A stretch of DNA of 64,000 nucleotides, from the NCBI GenBank assembly GCA_019426215.1, contig CM033391.1:9288708-9352707 (forward strand), in the 5' to 3' direction. The stretch is from Buddleja alternifolia. Taxonomy: Eukaryota > Streptophyta > Magnoliopsida > Lamiales > Scrophulariaceae. The translations under genes were made by a program, and so were the position numbers. Below are positions 48,903 to 61,295 of this stretch, piece by piece; the stretch's first letter is position 1, and each line of letters opens with the position of its first letter. The notes beneath the pieces are model-generated. The model ran no database searches. It had not been told where the DNA came from and saw only the letters and a program-made list of their open reading frames with translations.

Positions 48903-51900
48903 ATGAGTCTCCTCTATTGGAAATGCCAAGGACTGGGTCAGTCCAAGATAATTCAAAAGTTGGCGGATCTTATCCGCTCTTTTGACACGATTGTTATTTC
49001 TTTTCTAAAACCAAGCTTAGAAGTAGAGAGTTCGAGTCTTTAAAAATTCATTTTAATTTATTTAATCTTTGTGTCGAACCTATAGGGTTATCTGGTGGTC
49101 TAGGTATCCTTTGGGTAAAGAGTATGGATGTTATACTGAAGTCATTTTTGTCTTATCATATCGATGTTAGTATCTATCCATCATCTGATCCTTTATTGTG
49201 GCGTTTTACTGGTTTTTACGGTCATCCGGATACCCCTTGTCGAAAATCTAGTTGGAATCTTTTGCGAACTCTTAGTAATCGATCTAGAGCTCCATGGCTT
49301 GTAGTGGGGGACTTTAAGGAGATTCTTCATCCATTAGAGATGGATAGTGTAAACCCGCGCCCAGTCTAGAAGATGCGGGTTCTCCAACAGGCCCTTGATT
49401 ATACGAGCTTTACTGACATTGGATATGAGGGTTCCCCGTTCACATGACGCAACCACCATGAGTTCTTTCACACTATCTGTGTGCGTAGTGATCGGGCATG
49501 TGGATCAGCTGAATGGTTGCAGAAATTTCCTCATGCAAAGCTTTCTCATATTCCGGCTATTCAGTCTGATCATTCGCCTATTCTTGTTAAGCTATCACCA
49601 CGTCTTATTTCTTACCACTTTTGTAAAAAGAGAATATTCCATTTAGAGTCCCTTTGGCTTAGATCAAGTGATTGTGAGCGTATAGTTTGAGAGTTTTCGG
49701 TCGCTGATGGTGTCGGTTTGGAGGGTAATATGATTTCTGAAAGGATTTGAAACTATTGGTTGGGCCTTTTAGATTGGAGTAAGCATTCTGAAAATCTATC
49801 AAGCCTAAAATTAAAGCTCTTGAGGCAAAAATTGAATCTCTAGGAGTGGGTACAATCACGGATGCCTCTAAGGTTTGAGAAACTGAGTGTAGACGTGAGC
49901 TTGATGATCTTATAGAATTTGTAGAAGCTATGTGGCACCAACGTTCTAGAGCATTATGGATGCAAGAGGGTGATAGAAATACTAGGTTTTTTCATGCGAG
50001 AGCGTCTAATAGAAGGAAGAGAAATACGATTGATCGCATAAAAAATGAGAGTGGAGAGTGGGAGGAGTCTGAAGTAGGAATTCAGGGTGTGATTACTCGG
50101 TACTTCTATAATATTTTCACGACCATGCAGCCTGATTCTCTAGCGATTGAAGAAGCTCTTGCTGTCTTTCAACCCCGAGTGGTAGGCGAGATGAATCAGA
50201 GTCTGCGATTACTGTACACTAGCAAAGAGGTACATCATGCCTTATTTCAAATGTATCCCTTTAAGTCCCCAGGCACTGATGACATGTCTCCTTTATTTTT
50301 CCAAAAATTTTGGCATGTTATCGGGCCTGATATTACTCAATGTGTTCTTGATATTTTTATTAATCAAAATTTTGTTCCCAAGCTTAATTTCACCCATATT
50401 GTGTTAATTCCGAAAATTGACTCTTCTGAGCTTATAACGCAGTTCCAACCCATTAGTTTATGCAATGTGATTTACAAGCTTGCCTCAAAAATGCATTGCG
50501 AATCGTCTCAAACCTCTCCTTGGCTCTTTAATTTATGAAACTCAATCTGCATTCATACCGGGTCGATTAATTTCAGATAATATCCTCGTCTCTTATGAGA
50601 TTAATCCTTTTCTTAAAAATAAAACCTAGGGAAAGGAAGACCACGTGACGATAAAACTAGACATGAGCAAGGCTTACGATCAGGTAGAATGAGATTTCCT
50701 CGAACGGGACCTTGGTAAGTTGGGTTTTGATGGGAGATTTATAGCGCTTATTATGATGTGTGTGCACTCAGTTACTTATTCGTTTCTGCATGTTGGTCAA
50801 CAATTTGGATATATTAGGACATAGAGGGGTATCCTTTAAGGAGATCCTCTGTCACCTCATTTCTTTTTATTTTGTGCAGAGGTTTTTAGCTGTCTCCTTC
50901 AGAGGGAGGAGGATCGAGGTAATATCTGAGGGGTGGCAGTAAGCAGAAAGGCACCCAGTGTATCTCACTTACTCTTTGCTGATGATACACTTATATTTAC
51001 TTAGGCGACAATAGGGGCGATGGAAAGTGTTAGGAATGTGCTTTGGGTTTACTCGAAAGCTTCAAGGCAGGAGATAAATACTCAAAAGTCCACCATGGAT
51101 TTTAGCAAAAACACTCCGGAGGAGATTAGGGGTCAGCTAGTGGCTATTCTGGGGGTTCGGATTGTGGAAAAATACGACATTTATTTGGGGCTGTGTTTGC
51201 TAGTATCCGAGAGAAAGTGAGTTTGAAATGTCATGGTTGGAGTACAAAGCTTCTCTCTCAGGCGGGTATAGCAGTCTTTTTGAAAGCAATTATCCAATCG
51301 ATTCCCACATATGCCATGAGCTGTTTCTGGCTCTCGTATTATCTTATTCAAGAATTGGAGTTAGCAATGGACTCCTTTTGGTGAAATAACAGAGAGACAA
51401 AGAAAATTCATTAGTTGGCTTGGAACAAATTGTGTTAGAAAAAGGATGTCAGAGGTTTGGGTTTTAGGGACCTTAAATGTTTCAATCCGGCCATGCTGGC
51501 GAAACAGGGATGGAGGCTCCTACAGAATCATAATTGTCTACTGAGCAACCATGGGTTCGTTATTCCCCGGATTCAGATTTCCTATGAGCCTCACTGGGGA
51601 ACAATCCGTCCTTTACTTGGTGATCTATTCATGGGGCTCGAGATTTGGTTAATGCTAGAACTCGGTGGAGAGTTGGTAGAGGCAATTCTATTCGAATTTG
51701 GGATGATAAGTAGTTACTTCTGGATGGTAACTTTCGGGTTCGCCTTACTCCGTTTAACTTACCCCGAGATACCCGTGTGAGTGAACTTATTGATATGAAT
51801 GTGGGATGGTGGGATAGAGTTACTATTGAGCAGGTCTTGACGCTGGAGGATGCTCGCTATATTCTATCTATTCATTTGAGCAGAATGCAGCATGATGATA

Positions 51901-52977
51901 TGCTTATTTGGCATTATACTAAAACAGGTCAGTTCCTTGTTCAAAGCGCATGCCATTTAGCTCGGGGTATGCTTAAGGCAAGTGTCCCGGGACCTTCTAA
52001 ACTACCTTGACATAATGAGGCAGCATGGCGATTTGTATGGTAGGCGAGGGTTCCTCTAAAAGTAAAAGTTTTTAGCTGGCGTGTATGTAAGGATATATTG
52101 CCTACTACTTTGAACTTGGTTCGATGGCATATGGGTGTAGTCAAATTCTGCTCGATGTGTAAGGGGAGCGAAGAGTCCACGCTTCACATTTTACAGTTTT
52201 ACCATTATGCTCGGATGGTTTGGGAATTATCCAACATTTCATATTATTCTATACATCACCCGAGTCTATACCCAGAGCGATGGATCATAAAGGTACGTGC
52301 CGAGGTGGATGATGAGAAATTTGGTTTTTTCTTGCTCATGTGTTGGTTTCTATGGTTTAACCGTAATATGACGTTGATGGATCAAAAAACGATGCCCCCT
52401 AATATCCTTATTCAGTCGGCGAGATCAATGGCAACAACTTTTAAAGTTCCTATCACATTGGAACTTCAGGGTCCAAGTAATCAGTAGATGCTCGATGGGT
52501 TCCGCCACGGGTTGGAATTGTTAAAATTAATTTTGATGGAGCACTGTTGCAGAATATTAATGGGACAGGAGTGGGGCTGGTTGGACGCGACGCTAACGGT
52601 GTTTGTCAGGGGTGGTGTACTCATTTTTGGACCTATTTTAGTGATCCTGAACAGGTAGACGCTTTGGCAGCAGTGGAGACGCTTCTCTTTGGCCGTCGTA
52701 TGGGATGGCATGGAGTTCAGGTTGAGGGTGACTGTGTTACCTTGATCAAGAAACTCAATTCAATGGATAGGGACCTATCTAGCATTGGCAATATCATTTT
52801 AGATTATAAATCTTTGGTTTCTTCTTTCAATTTTGTTTGCATTTCTTTTGTTAGACGTTTCGGTAATCATGTTGCTCATTGTTTAGCCTGGGGTGCTCGT
52901 GTTGATCAAGAGTCTGTTCTTGACTTACCCCTGCTTGCTTTTAATTCGTACTTGTCAGACATTGAATTTTTGAATTA
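48903..52977 (+). pseudogene. LINE ORF2: endonuclease, reverse transcriptase, RNase H (broken)
   Basis: The endonuclease (APE-like) is seen as LLYWKCQGLGQ at 48910, WRFTGFYGHPDTPCR and LVVGDFKEILHP at 49199-49330, and IPAIQSDHSPILV at 49548-49590. The reverse transcriptase follows: WMQEGDRNTRFFHARASNRR at 49958, FQMYPFKSPGTDD at 50250, FQPISLCNVIYKL, SAFIPGRLISDNIL, IKLDMSKAYDQVE and the catalytic FADDTLIFT near 50976-51002. A zf-RVT block (FSWRVCKDILPT... FCSMCKGSEESTLHIL) lies at 52070-52200. An RNase H ends the protein (INFDGALLQN to NHVAHCLAWGA, 52525-52895) with stop at about 52975-52977. Many stops make it non-functional. Confidence 0.88.
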
Positions 52978-53025
52978 AATCATATACCGATTTTTTTCCT
53001 CAGAAAAAAAAAAAGTATATGCGGA

Positions 53026-54231
53026 AAGTGAAATAATAGGATTCAAGATATGATCGAAGGCTACAGCTGCAAATTGGAAGTAAAATAATTGGATTAGAAT
53101 AAAATAATGTAAATTAAAAAATTATAGTATTATATTATGATTTTTGATTATTTCTTTATTTATTCAAGTCTTTTTCTAATTAGGATTTGATTTATATTTT
53201 TTAATGATTTTTAAATCTTTCTGGGTTTTAATTAATTTATTTTTTGTCAATGAAAATCGCCATTAAAAAGTAATTTTATTTAAATTTAAATATTATTTAT
53301 GGTATAATTTTAATGTTTCTAATTTCTAAAATTTCAAAATATTTTCAATTTTTTTATTATATTATGATTTTACAGAATTTTCCAAAAAAATATTTTTTTG
53401 TAAAAAAAATTACTGAAGTTTCTTATTTGTTTAGCGTTTTCTTTAATTTTTTTGAGTCTTTATATTATTTATTTTTGTCAATGGAATTATTTGGCCAATA
53501 AAAATAATTTATGAGTTTAAGATATAAATTTTAATCTTTTTTGATTTTTTAAATTTCTTAATATTTTTTAGATTATTTTTTAATATTTGTCTAACTATAT
53601 TCGCAATTTTTTTAAAACTAAAAAATGAGTATACAATTTTAATATTTTTTTTAACTTTTTTTAACAATTTTATCTTCACATGGGAGTTGAGGGTAATTTT
53701 GAAAATTTCCCCCAATTTTGGGTGCCACGTAGGCACTTTTCCATCCAAACACGAAAATCCCCAAATTTTTGTGTAACGTAAACATTTTTCGAGGGATTTT
53801 GATCTGCGCTGCACGACTACTCCTAAAAATAATTCAATATTGTATCATACCTGTATCCACTATGGATACTCTTGGATATCGTGTCTGGAACACTTTTGAA
53901 GTGTCCAAAATTAAAAAGAAAAGATAAACTTCTAGATATCGTATCTAATATAAAATTTGTAAGTATATCAATCAAAGTTTTTTTTTTTTAATATTACACA
54001 ATTCTTTTTGGGTTAAAGTGAGAAAAGAGATTATATTTTTCGTCTTTTGTTAAAAATTAAAATATAAAAGTTAAACAAATGACAAAGAAATTTAAAGAAC
54101 TAGACAAGATTTTATTTATGCCAATGAATCATTTTTAAATATTATACATGCATATACATATACGTATCGTCATGGTATTGTATCCAAAGAGTTTAAAATT
54201 TATCGTATTTCATATTCATATCATATTTATA
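53026..54231. other. AT-rich intergenic DNA
   Basis: Very AT-rich with long T runs and no supported gene. The frame 53509-53814 (minus) is Lys/Ile-rich with no domain. Confidence 0.5.
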
Positions 54232-55809
54232 TGTTAGGTATATACCCTAGATGCCAATGAGGACGAATAGATTGTATAGGGTATCTAATTATGTTGTACG
54301 AACTTATCATTAATGAAGACATTTATTCTTTTGTTCATATAAAGCTTCATGGCATTAACAAGTATTGAACAAACAGTATGAATCAAGGTTGACTCTTTGC
54401 TCTTTATGGAATAAAGAAGTGGCACGGGAAAAGTCTGACATCTGATCACTTGAAAGGGGTTCGCAAGTCAAGGAATCTTAATTGGGCGTAAAGATTCGAC
54501 TTGTATGACACATGCTCTGACAAAGAGTGTCAGTCGAACATTATTGGATGGTGAGAGCACATGTCATAGATATACAAAGGGAATTGATATATTCGAACAT
54601 GGCTCGTAGTAATCCGATCATATTGGTATTTACTCAGTGATTGTCAATGATCGAATTACTGATCATAATAGTATGCGTGAGCCTTGGACCTGAGGGGTCA
54701 CGATCAATGTACTTGTGCTGTTGAATTTGTTACTAGAGTGGTTAGGCCCATATCACCCTTTGGTGGGGCCAACCTCGTAGTGCGATCTTAATAAGTTAAG
54801 TAGCACTTGTGAAGTGATTGCCAAGATGAGATTCACTGTCTCGATAGTAAACAAGAAAATATCTTGTGCGATTATAGGCAAATGAAATTATAAGTCGGAG
54901 GGTAGTTTGGTAATTTCATTATGCTATGATCTGAAGCATAGTATCAAGTATTGTGAGTTTGACATAAACCATGACTCTTACTTGATCGGGATACGTCAGT
55001 GAAGGACTTATATTCATAGTGTATTTATGATCCAGAGGTTCGTAAATGATGCAATCATTTCGTACTTGATTGGGTTACGATGTGAGTCCACGGGACTGTT
55101 TAGGTGACACTCACATTCTTTGATATCCTCCCATTGCCAATCGAGACGAACCTAATGAGTCGCGCTATAAGAAATAAGCAGGATATCTTTTTGTGTAAAT
55201 AATTTATCTTTTGGAAAGACAAATTAAATAGGACGGATTGATTTAATTGGTGAATCAATAATTCAAATATTTAATTAGATTAAATTATTTAAATTTAATT
55301 AATTAATTGGAATTAATTAATTTTATGTATATATATTTATTTGGATTGGATTTGAATTATATATATATATATATATATATTAAAAGATGGACTAAGTTGA
55401 CTGGGTGGATTTAGCCCATCATGGACTTCCATAAGGGGCCTAGGAGACGCCCCCACTTAGGCTTAGGGTTTGAGGATTATTTAATCCTCAAACTATCAAG
55501 CTAAATCTAACCCTAGCATACAATACACAAAAAGAAAAGGAAAAATCCTCTCCCCTTTACTCTTGCTGGCCGTCCACCATCATCAAAGGAGAGTCTCAAG
55601 GAGCTTTTGAAGGCTTGTTTCGCGTGAGGCTTTAGAGACAGGAATTCATCAGAGTTGCTGTTACGCGAATTGCAAATAAACTAATCAATAAGGTTATTGA
55701 TTATGCTTATTTTTCGTAAATTATTGAAAATCATCAAACTCACGTAAAGTGATTCAACTCTAGGAATCCTTTTTATTTGCGCTGGGTTTCGTTCATAGGA
55801 TTCCTAACA
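54232..55809 (+). mobile_element. Solo LTR, long family, copy B
   Basis: A 1578-bp segment from TGTTAGGTATATACCCTAGA to ATAGGATTCCTAACA, with TGTTAGG/CCTAACA inverted ends. The flanks TTATA (54227-54231) and CTATA (55810-55814) match in 4 of 5 positions. It is colinear with the LTR at 5917-7492 and only 2 bp different in length. A (TA)n run lies at 55358-55380. No internal retrotransposon genes are adjacent, so it is a solo LTR. Confidence 0.83.
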
Positions 55810-55814
55810 CTATA

Positions 55815-56509
55815 TGTATTATAGATTTTGATATTCCGGCGTAATTTGTACTTAAATTGCCAAAAATCAGACTTCTCTGTACTAAAATTTAGAAAATCCT
55901 CTATATTATATGGGGAAAAAAATTGCACTCCCTTTTAGGTACCAAAAATGCATTTGTCCCTAATTTATGATGGATCTAACTTCAAACATGGACAACATGT
56001 ATGATATAAATATGTGTGAAACATATGAACATTTCTATATTTATAGATTATTAAGATGTAAATAATAAGGTAAATAGACTAGATATCCTGGATTATATTC
56101 TACCAATAAATTATGGAATTATTCCTCTTCTATAAAACCAATACAAAAAATAATTTATCTTGGTCTATACTTTGTAGCGTGTGTATGACTAATAACACAA
56201 GTTAAGAATCCTGATCCACATTTATTTAGGTGGCTAGCTATACCCACTTAATTAATGATAATGTAAGTATAAAATGTCATGCGATTAATTATTCATTCAT
56301 TATGTATAAAGTTTAAATATAATCAGGAAAATGTAAAATTAATACCATGTGATTGGCCAAATGTGGTCATTCCAAATATGAGACTAAGCTTTTCTTAAAA
56401 TTACACGTTAATATAAGCGGGGTAACAAAGTGCTTCAATTTAAGTGGGCAGTAGATCTGCCACATAAAATAACCGTAAAACTAGTGAAATTTTATGTATT
56501 TAAATTAAT
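55815..56509. other. AT-rich intergenic DNA
   Basis: No gene or clear element. The ttagatactaaaaatgcatttgt-like text near 55930-55970 is reminiscent of MITE tips but has no partner end. Confidence 0.4.
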
Positions 56510-56519
56510 AATATTTATT

Positions 56520-56708
56520 GCCCATAATGTCTTAGCCTAGTGATAAGATTAAAGTCCCATGCCTTAGAAGTTATGGGTTTGATCCCTACTTATATAGTAG
56601 TTCTTTGTTTCTAGTTTGTAGTTCGTTGTTGGTTTGTAATATGAAATTGCTGATTACGATTGTTGATTTGATATCCGATATAATGATGTAACCGTTTCAT
56701 TAAAAAAA
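56520..56708 (+). mobile_element. tRNA-derived SINE, copy 2
   Basis: A 189-bp element flanked by AATATTTATT (56510-56519 and 56709-56718). It has an A-box-like TCTTAGCCTAGTGATAAG at about 56530-56547, a B-box-like GGGTTTGATCCC at 56576-56587, and ends in an A run (56702-56710 region). Its body differs from the SINE at 2795, so it is probably a second family. The duplication is AT-rich and so a little less certain. Confidence 0.75.
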
Positions 56709-56718
56709 AATATTTATT

Positions 56719-57931
56719 AGTTATTCTGATGAAGTTTGAACAAGTTTGATTGACCCAAGTTTAAGTAGACAGAATTAATATATGTATGGATATTTGGTAC
56801 ATGTATATAATTTGGTGGCAATTTATTCACATAAAAAAAAAATTGACCACTGTGTTTGCAAAGAGACGTATTATCTCTTGCATTGATTAAAATAAAAATG
56901 AAATAGTTTGAATTTGCCATAGTTGGAAGAAATTTCAAATTCATTTGTTTGCTCTTGTTTCACATTATACGTCATTCTCATATTTATAGGCGTACATCAC
57001 CATTTTTCAAAGGGGTTTTGTAGACTCTAAATATTTTTGCACGTGTTGAGATATATATATTTACATACAGGCCAGAATCATCATTCTTTAGATTGTTTTA
57101 CATAATTTTAATATTTTAGAGAATTCCTAATTTCTTAACTCTCTATTCAAATTTAGCTAAAGGAATTAATCCATCTACAAATCTTGAGTAGTTCTAGAAA
57201 TAGCAAGAAAGTGCACTATTAATCATAACAAAATCAAATTTGAAATGATCCTATAATTAGTTGATGGAAACAATAACATTGTATATATAGTGTATCTGCT
57301 TTCCACTACGGACCAATGAAACGAGATAACCAAAGAAAAGGGAGAAATAATAGAACAAAATTAAACTTTGTAATGTGTGCGTCTCTTGAAATAGGAAATT
57401 CCGCCTGTAAAGTTACTTTATGCGCAGAGATTTTATTTTCTTTATATTCCATTTTTTGTGGGAAGAAGACTGTCTTAATGTTTGGAGAAGTGTTTTCATT
57501 TGTTTGTGATTTTCTTTTTAGTTCAGCTTTAATAGTGTAGAAGAAATGATTTAGTAATAAAAATTTAAGTGTTAGCAAATTAAATGTGTTATAGAAGTTG
57601 CGAACGAAAAAAGTTGAATGTAAAATACAACGAAGAAAGTTGAATGTAGAATGTAAGTTTATTTAAAATGCTATGAATTAAGGAGACCCTTATTTTGAGA
57701 AAGAGAGGTTCAATAATATTAAGTTGTGTAGGTTATGGATGTTGGATATTGGGTGAATTTTGTGTATATGAAAAGTGTGTGAATACCACTTTTGCGTAAG
57801 AAATTCGAACACCACAAGTATCGAGGATACTAAATATTATTGGATAATATTATTCTACTCCGGGAGTAGATGAGGTTAGCATTTCGAATTTCTCGATTCA
57901 GATCTGAAACGAATGAGAAATTAATTGCTAT
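56719..57931. other. Intergenic DNA
   Basis: No supported gene. Two overlapping frames on opposite strands near 57306-57578 have no recognisable domain; one is the shadow of the other. Confidence 0.4.
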
Positions 57932-58820
57932 TGTTGGGTGTTTGAATGTGGATATCCCACATTGGATATAAACCATAAGGTGAATGGGTTTATATACATT
58001 TGGCTAAAGGTAAAGGGTGGGCCCTTTGGGTCATAAGTTTTTTTTTTGGGCTTTGTGAGGGAGAAGGACCTAGCCTTGGTCCATTTCGCCTCGCGCGCCG
58101 CCGCCGTCCCACAGACCTACCGGCTCGGCTCGAGCTCGGGCACGGGCCTTGGCTAGGCTTGGTGGTTGTTGGGCTAAATATATTCTTTTTGGACAAAATT
58201 CAGAATTAAATTAACTTGGGCCCAGTTGATTTTCTTCTTCTTTTGGGCCAACAAGAATTAATTTAGGCCCATTTCTTTTCCAAGCAGTCAGGCAGCCCAG
58301 CAGAAGGTGAATTAAAGCTGAAATGTTTCATTTCCAACCAGTAAGAAATTGAAACGTTTTGCTGGTGTATGTGAAAAGTTTTTCACTTTAAAAGTGGAAG
58401 GTGAAATGTTTTCACTTTAAAAGTGGAAGGTGAAATGTTTCACTTTAAAAGTGGAAGGTGAAATGTTTTCACTTTCTTGGTTTTTTCGCCTATATAAAGG
58501 GTCTCTCCCATATGAATGAAAATTGATACCATCACACCTAAAATCAGAAAGCATTTCTGCATTTGTTAAGCATACTACATACATCACAATAGTGAGAGTT
58601 CTTGAGCAAAATAAGATCGTGGAGTGTTGTTCTTGAAGTGGTTCAATTACAACACGTAATCGTTGTATCTTGGGAAGTTAGTTGCACGAACCCGTACCAC
58701 CGTAGGCGGGGCAATATAGCTTTAAGGATAGAGAGTCCAACTCTCGCCTCGATTCATTTTCATTTGTTCATCGCATATATTTCTAGTATATTTCAGATTA
58801 ACAGTGCAGGAAATCCAACA
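57932..58820 (+). mobile_element. Copia LTR (5' LTR) with tandem repeats near its TATA box
   Basis: An 889-bp segment from TGTTGGGTGTTTGAATGTGG to GGAAATCCAACA, with TGTTGG/CCAACA ends and the common LTR text atatcccacattgga near the start. A TATA-like tatataaag lies at 58491-58499. A Copia gag follows on the same strand, so this is read as the 5' LTR. The expected primer-binding site is not seen right after the LTR. The middle (58080-58150) is GC-rich. Confidence 0.7.
58381..58476. repeat. Three copies of a 30-bp repeat in the LTR
   Basis: TTTCACTTTAAAAGTGGAAG followed by gtgaaatgtt is repeated three times with 29-30 bp spacing, followed by a partial unit. Each unit contains the palindrome CACTTTAAAAGTG. 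It lies 15-110 bp upstream of the TATA-like box at 58491. Confidence 0.85.
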
Positions 58821-59767
58821 AGCTTAAAGCTATATTTTTGTTGTTGATTTCTGTATTTTCGAAAATTCTGAAAAAGGGCTGAATTCGGTGCTAATGAAAT
58901 GTTGCTGCTACTCTCGACTTTGGCCTTGGACCTGGAGCTAGTCTCGGTCTCGGTCTTGATTCAGGTTTCGCCTCGGGTTCAGGGGTTGGGTCCGGTTCAG
59001 GCTCTGGTCCGAATCCACCGGTTGTAACTAATGTTAATCCGGTAATTTAGACACGAGCTGAAAGGACAACTCCTATTGTACCACCGTTTAATCCGGTTAT
59101 CCTGGCACAAGCAGAAAGACCAACGAAGTTCAGCGGGGCTGACTTCAAACGTTGGCAACACAAGATGTTTTTTTTTCTTAACTACTTTGAACCTGGCGAG
59201 GTTTTTACGGGAAGACGCCCCGTCTGTCCCTGAAGCATCTGACGATGTTCAGCTGAGAACAGCGTATGATGCCTGGATACACTGTGATTTTCTTTGCAGG
59301 AATTACGTGCTCAGTGGTTTGGACGATTCGCTTTACAGCGTTTATCTGTCCATGAAAACCTCGAAAGACCTCTGGGAGGCATTAGATAAGAAGTACAGAA
59401 CCGAGGACGCTGGACTGAAGAAGTTCATGGTCGCGAAGTCCTTAGACTTCAAAATGGTGGACTCTAAGTCCGTGACAAGCCAAGTCCAAGAGCTTCAAAT
59501 TATCATACATGAAGTTCATGCTGAGGGAATGGCTTTAAGTGAGAATTTTCAAGTGGGGTCTGTGATTGAAAAATTACCGCCCTCATGGAATGAATTCAAG
59601 AACTACCTAAGGCATAAACGAAAGGAGATGAGCTTAGAAGAGTTGGTTGTCAGACTCAGAATTGAGTGAGATAACCGGGCTTCTATCAAGAGGGCTCCAG
59701 TTCAAGCAATGGCAAACGTCATTGAAGTTCCGGAAAGTTCTAACCGGAAAAGGCCGATTTGAGCCAT
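58821..59767 (+). pseudogene. Copia gag (UBN2-type, truncated by stops)
   Basis: The leader is followed by gag text from about 59050: PFNPVILAQAERPTKFSGAD and KRWQHKM, then a shift at a T run. The open frame to 59669 gives LARFLREDAPSVPEASDDVQ, YDAWIHCDFLCRNYVLSGLD, SMKTSKDLWEALDKKY and LPPSWNEFKNYLRHKRKEMS, all diagnostic for Copia gag. After a second shift the text NRASIKRAPVQAMANVIEVP and SNRKRPI continues to a stop at 59759. The zinc knuckle and the rest of pol do not follow; a GC-rich stretch of other origin begins instead. Confidence 0.85.
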
Positions 59768-59769
59768 GG

Positions 59770-60137
59770 AAGTTGCGTTGCTTGTCGAATGAAATTGGTT
59801 GCGAAGTTGGGTTTTTCTCGGTGTTCCGATGGCGTTGGTCGGACGGGTATCGGAAGATGGCGGTGGCGCTGGGCGTCGCAGCCGTGACCGGAAACTCGCC
59901 GGCGAGACGTTAGCTGTTGACTGCGTCAATAGGGAAGAAGAAGTTGTTGCTTCCCGGAGAAGCCATGAAAATGGCAGGTGCGATTTTCGAATCTCACGGA
60001 AAAGAAATTGCTCGGAGCGAATTTCTTGTGGTCCTCGAATCATCGTTGATGATGGTAGTCGAAAATTGAAATGGGTCGCTTGGAGCGATGCCACAATTGA
60101 CGCCGGCGCTACGAGCGGCGCCAAAGACGTTGCCTGA
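59770..60137 (+). other. GC-rich coding-like stretch of unknown origin
   Basis: This 370-bp stretch is clearly richer in G+C than its surroundings and has an open frame at 59799-60137 (112 codons) with Arg/Gly/Ser-rich content such as GRVSEDGGGAGRRSRDRK. It lies directly behind the broken gag where a zinc knuckle and protease would be expected. I do not recognise a domain. It may be a captured host fragment or part of a neighbouring LTR; the opposite-strand frame at 59702-60124 is an alternative reading. Confidence 0.3.
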
Positions 60138-61281
60138 GATGGCCAAATGAAGCCATGAAAGATGTTGTCTTTATCTGGTAATTTTGGTCGAGTCTGGGAT
60201 TTGAGGAAGAATAAATTGTTGAGTCAACTTTAGCAAAGACAAAAGTAAAAGGCATCTCATAATGGCCGTTCCTTAAGACAAAAGTAAAAGGCATCCCATA
60301 ATGACCGTTCCTTTAAGACTTTAATCATATTAATTAACTTTGCTTTTGCTTTCCACTAAAATAAAATATTAGTGGATGATGGTAAGAATAAAAGTCACAA
60401 AGCATCCGGCCATTATGAGAAAAAGTGGGGTTTTTGCTTTTTTGCTTTTTGTTTCTTTTGGTGTGCGACCACTTGGTAATAAATGCTAGAATTGGCCAAC
60501 ATAGTACAATGAGATATGGGCTTTGTCCCAAAGCCCTGAAATTATTCGATGGGTTCGGCCCATTGGGCTGTTGGTCAAATATGTGGCATAGTATTGGGCC
60601 AAGGGATCCTAATTGAAATTAGTTTGGGTTGGACCCAACACCTATTTTAAAATTAAATCGGGTTGAACTCCAACATATTTAAGTTTAAAATGAGAGTGGG
60701 CATGGGCCACTGAATTTCAATTGAATTAAATTGGGTTGGACCCAATTGATTAAATTAAATGGGATTTAATTTGGTAATTGATTAAATTGGATTTAATCAT
60801 CTTATCAAAATTAAATTGGCTTTAATTTTGTTGTAATCATTTTGGGTTTGATGAATAAATAAATTAGATTTATTTTAATATGACCAAAATGATGGCGCTT
60901 GGAGCGCCGTTGCTCATCGAGGATGGCAACGTTAGATGTCACAAATCGCATCGCCAGAAGTTGTTGATATTATTTATCCCAAAAATATTCTCAAGGAGAT
61001 AAGGGGAGTTAATTAATTTTGGTGTATCGCAGAATTGTGGGGGAGGGAAACGATCCTCTCAGCGAACTATGTTTTCAAAAGTAGCCATTGTTAGTTATAG
61101 TTGTAGTATTATATTGTGCTATTAAATTCGTCTAGTTAATTCTGTCGAGGAGATTGGTTTTTAAGTGCGACAGTTGTGACGCCTCCAATTTTTCCTGGGA
61201 ATTAAATTTAGTGTGATTTCTAGTACAATATTAACTCTCTATTTCTATATTTGGTGGAATATGACTCTGAGTTCCACAACA
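60138..61281 (+). mobile_element. LTR-like region ending at a primer-binding site
   Basis: The right end, GACTCTGAGTTCCACA (to 61278, or to 61281 if CAACA is the end), is followed 3-5 nt later by a tRNA-primer site, so at least the right part is an LTR. The left limit was not found. The body has repeated AATTAAATTGGGTTGGACCC-like text (60620-60760). Short direct repeats (aaaagtaaaaggcatcYcat) lie at 60240-60300. Confidence 0.5.
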
Positions 61282-61283
61282 AG

Positions 61284-61295
61284 TGGTATTAGAGC
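61284..61295 (+). other. Retrotransposon primer-binding site
   Basis: TGGTATTAGAGC differs by one base from TGGTATCAGAGC, the initiator-methionine tRNA complement used by most plant Copia elements. It lies just after an LTR-type CA end, as expected. Confidence 0.8.

Larger units (their letters stand above)
46837..53014 (+). mobile_element. L1-type LINE retrotransposon, full length but mutated
   Basis: A 6178-bp element flanked by GTATATGCGGA (46826-46836 and 53015-53025), an 11-bp duplication that reaches 14 bp if the adjacent A bases are counted. It ends in an A-run at 53004-53014. Between these lie a gag-like ORF1 with zinc knuckle, and ORF2 with endonuclease, reverse transcriptase, zf-RVT and RNase H domains in the usual order. 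Stops and frameshifts break both ORFs, so it is inactive. The fit of long duplication, poly(A) end and complete domain order supports a single full-length insertion. Confidence 0.92.
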
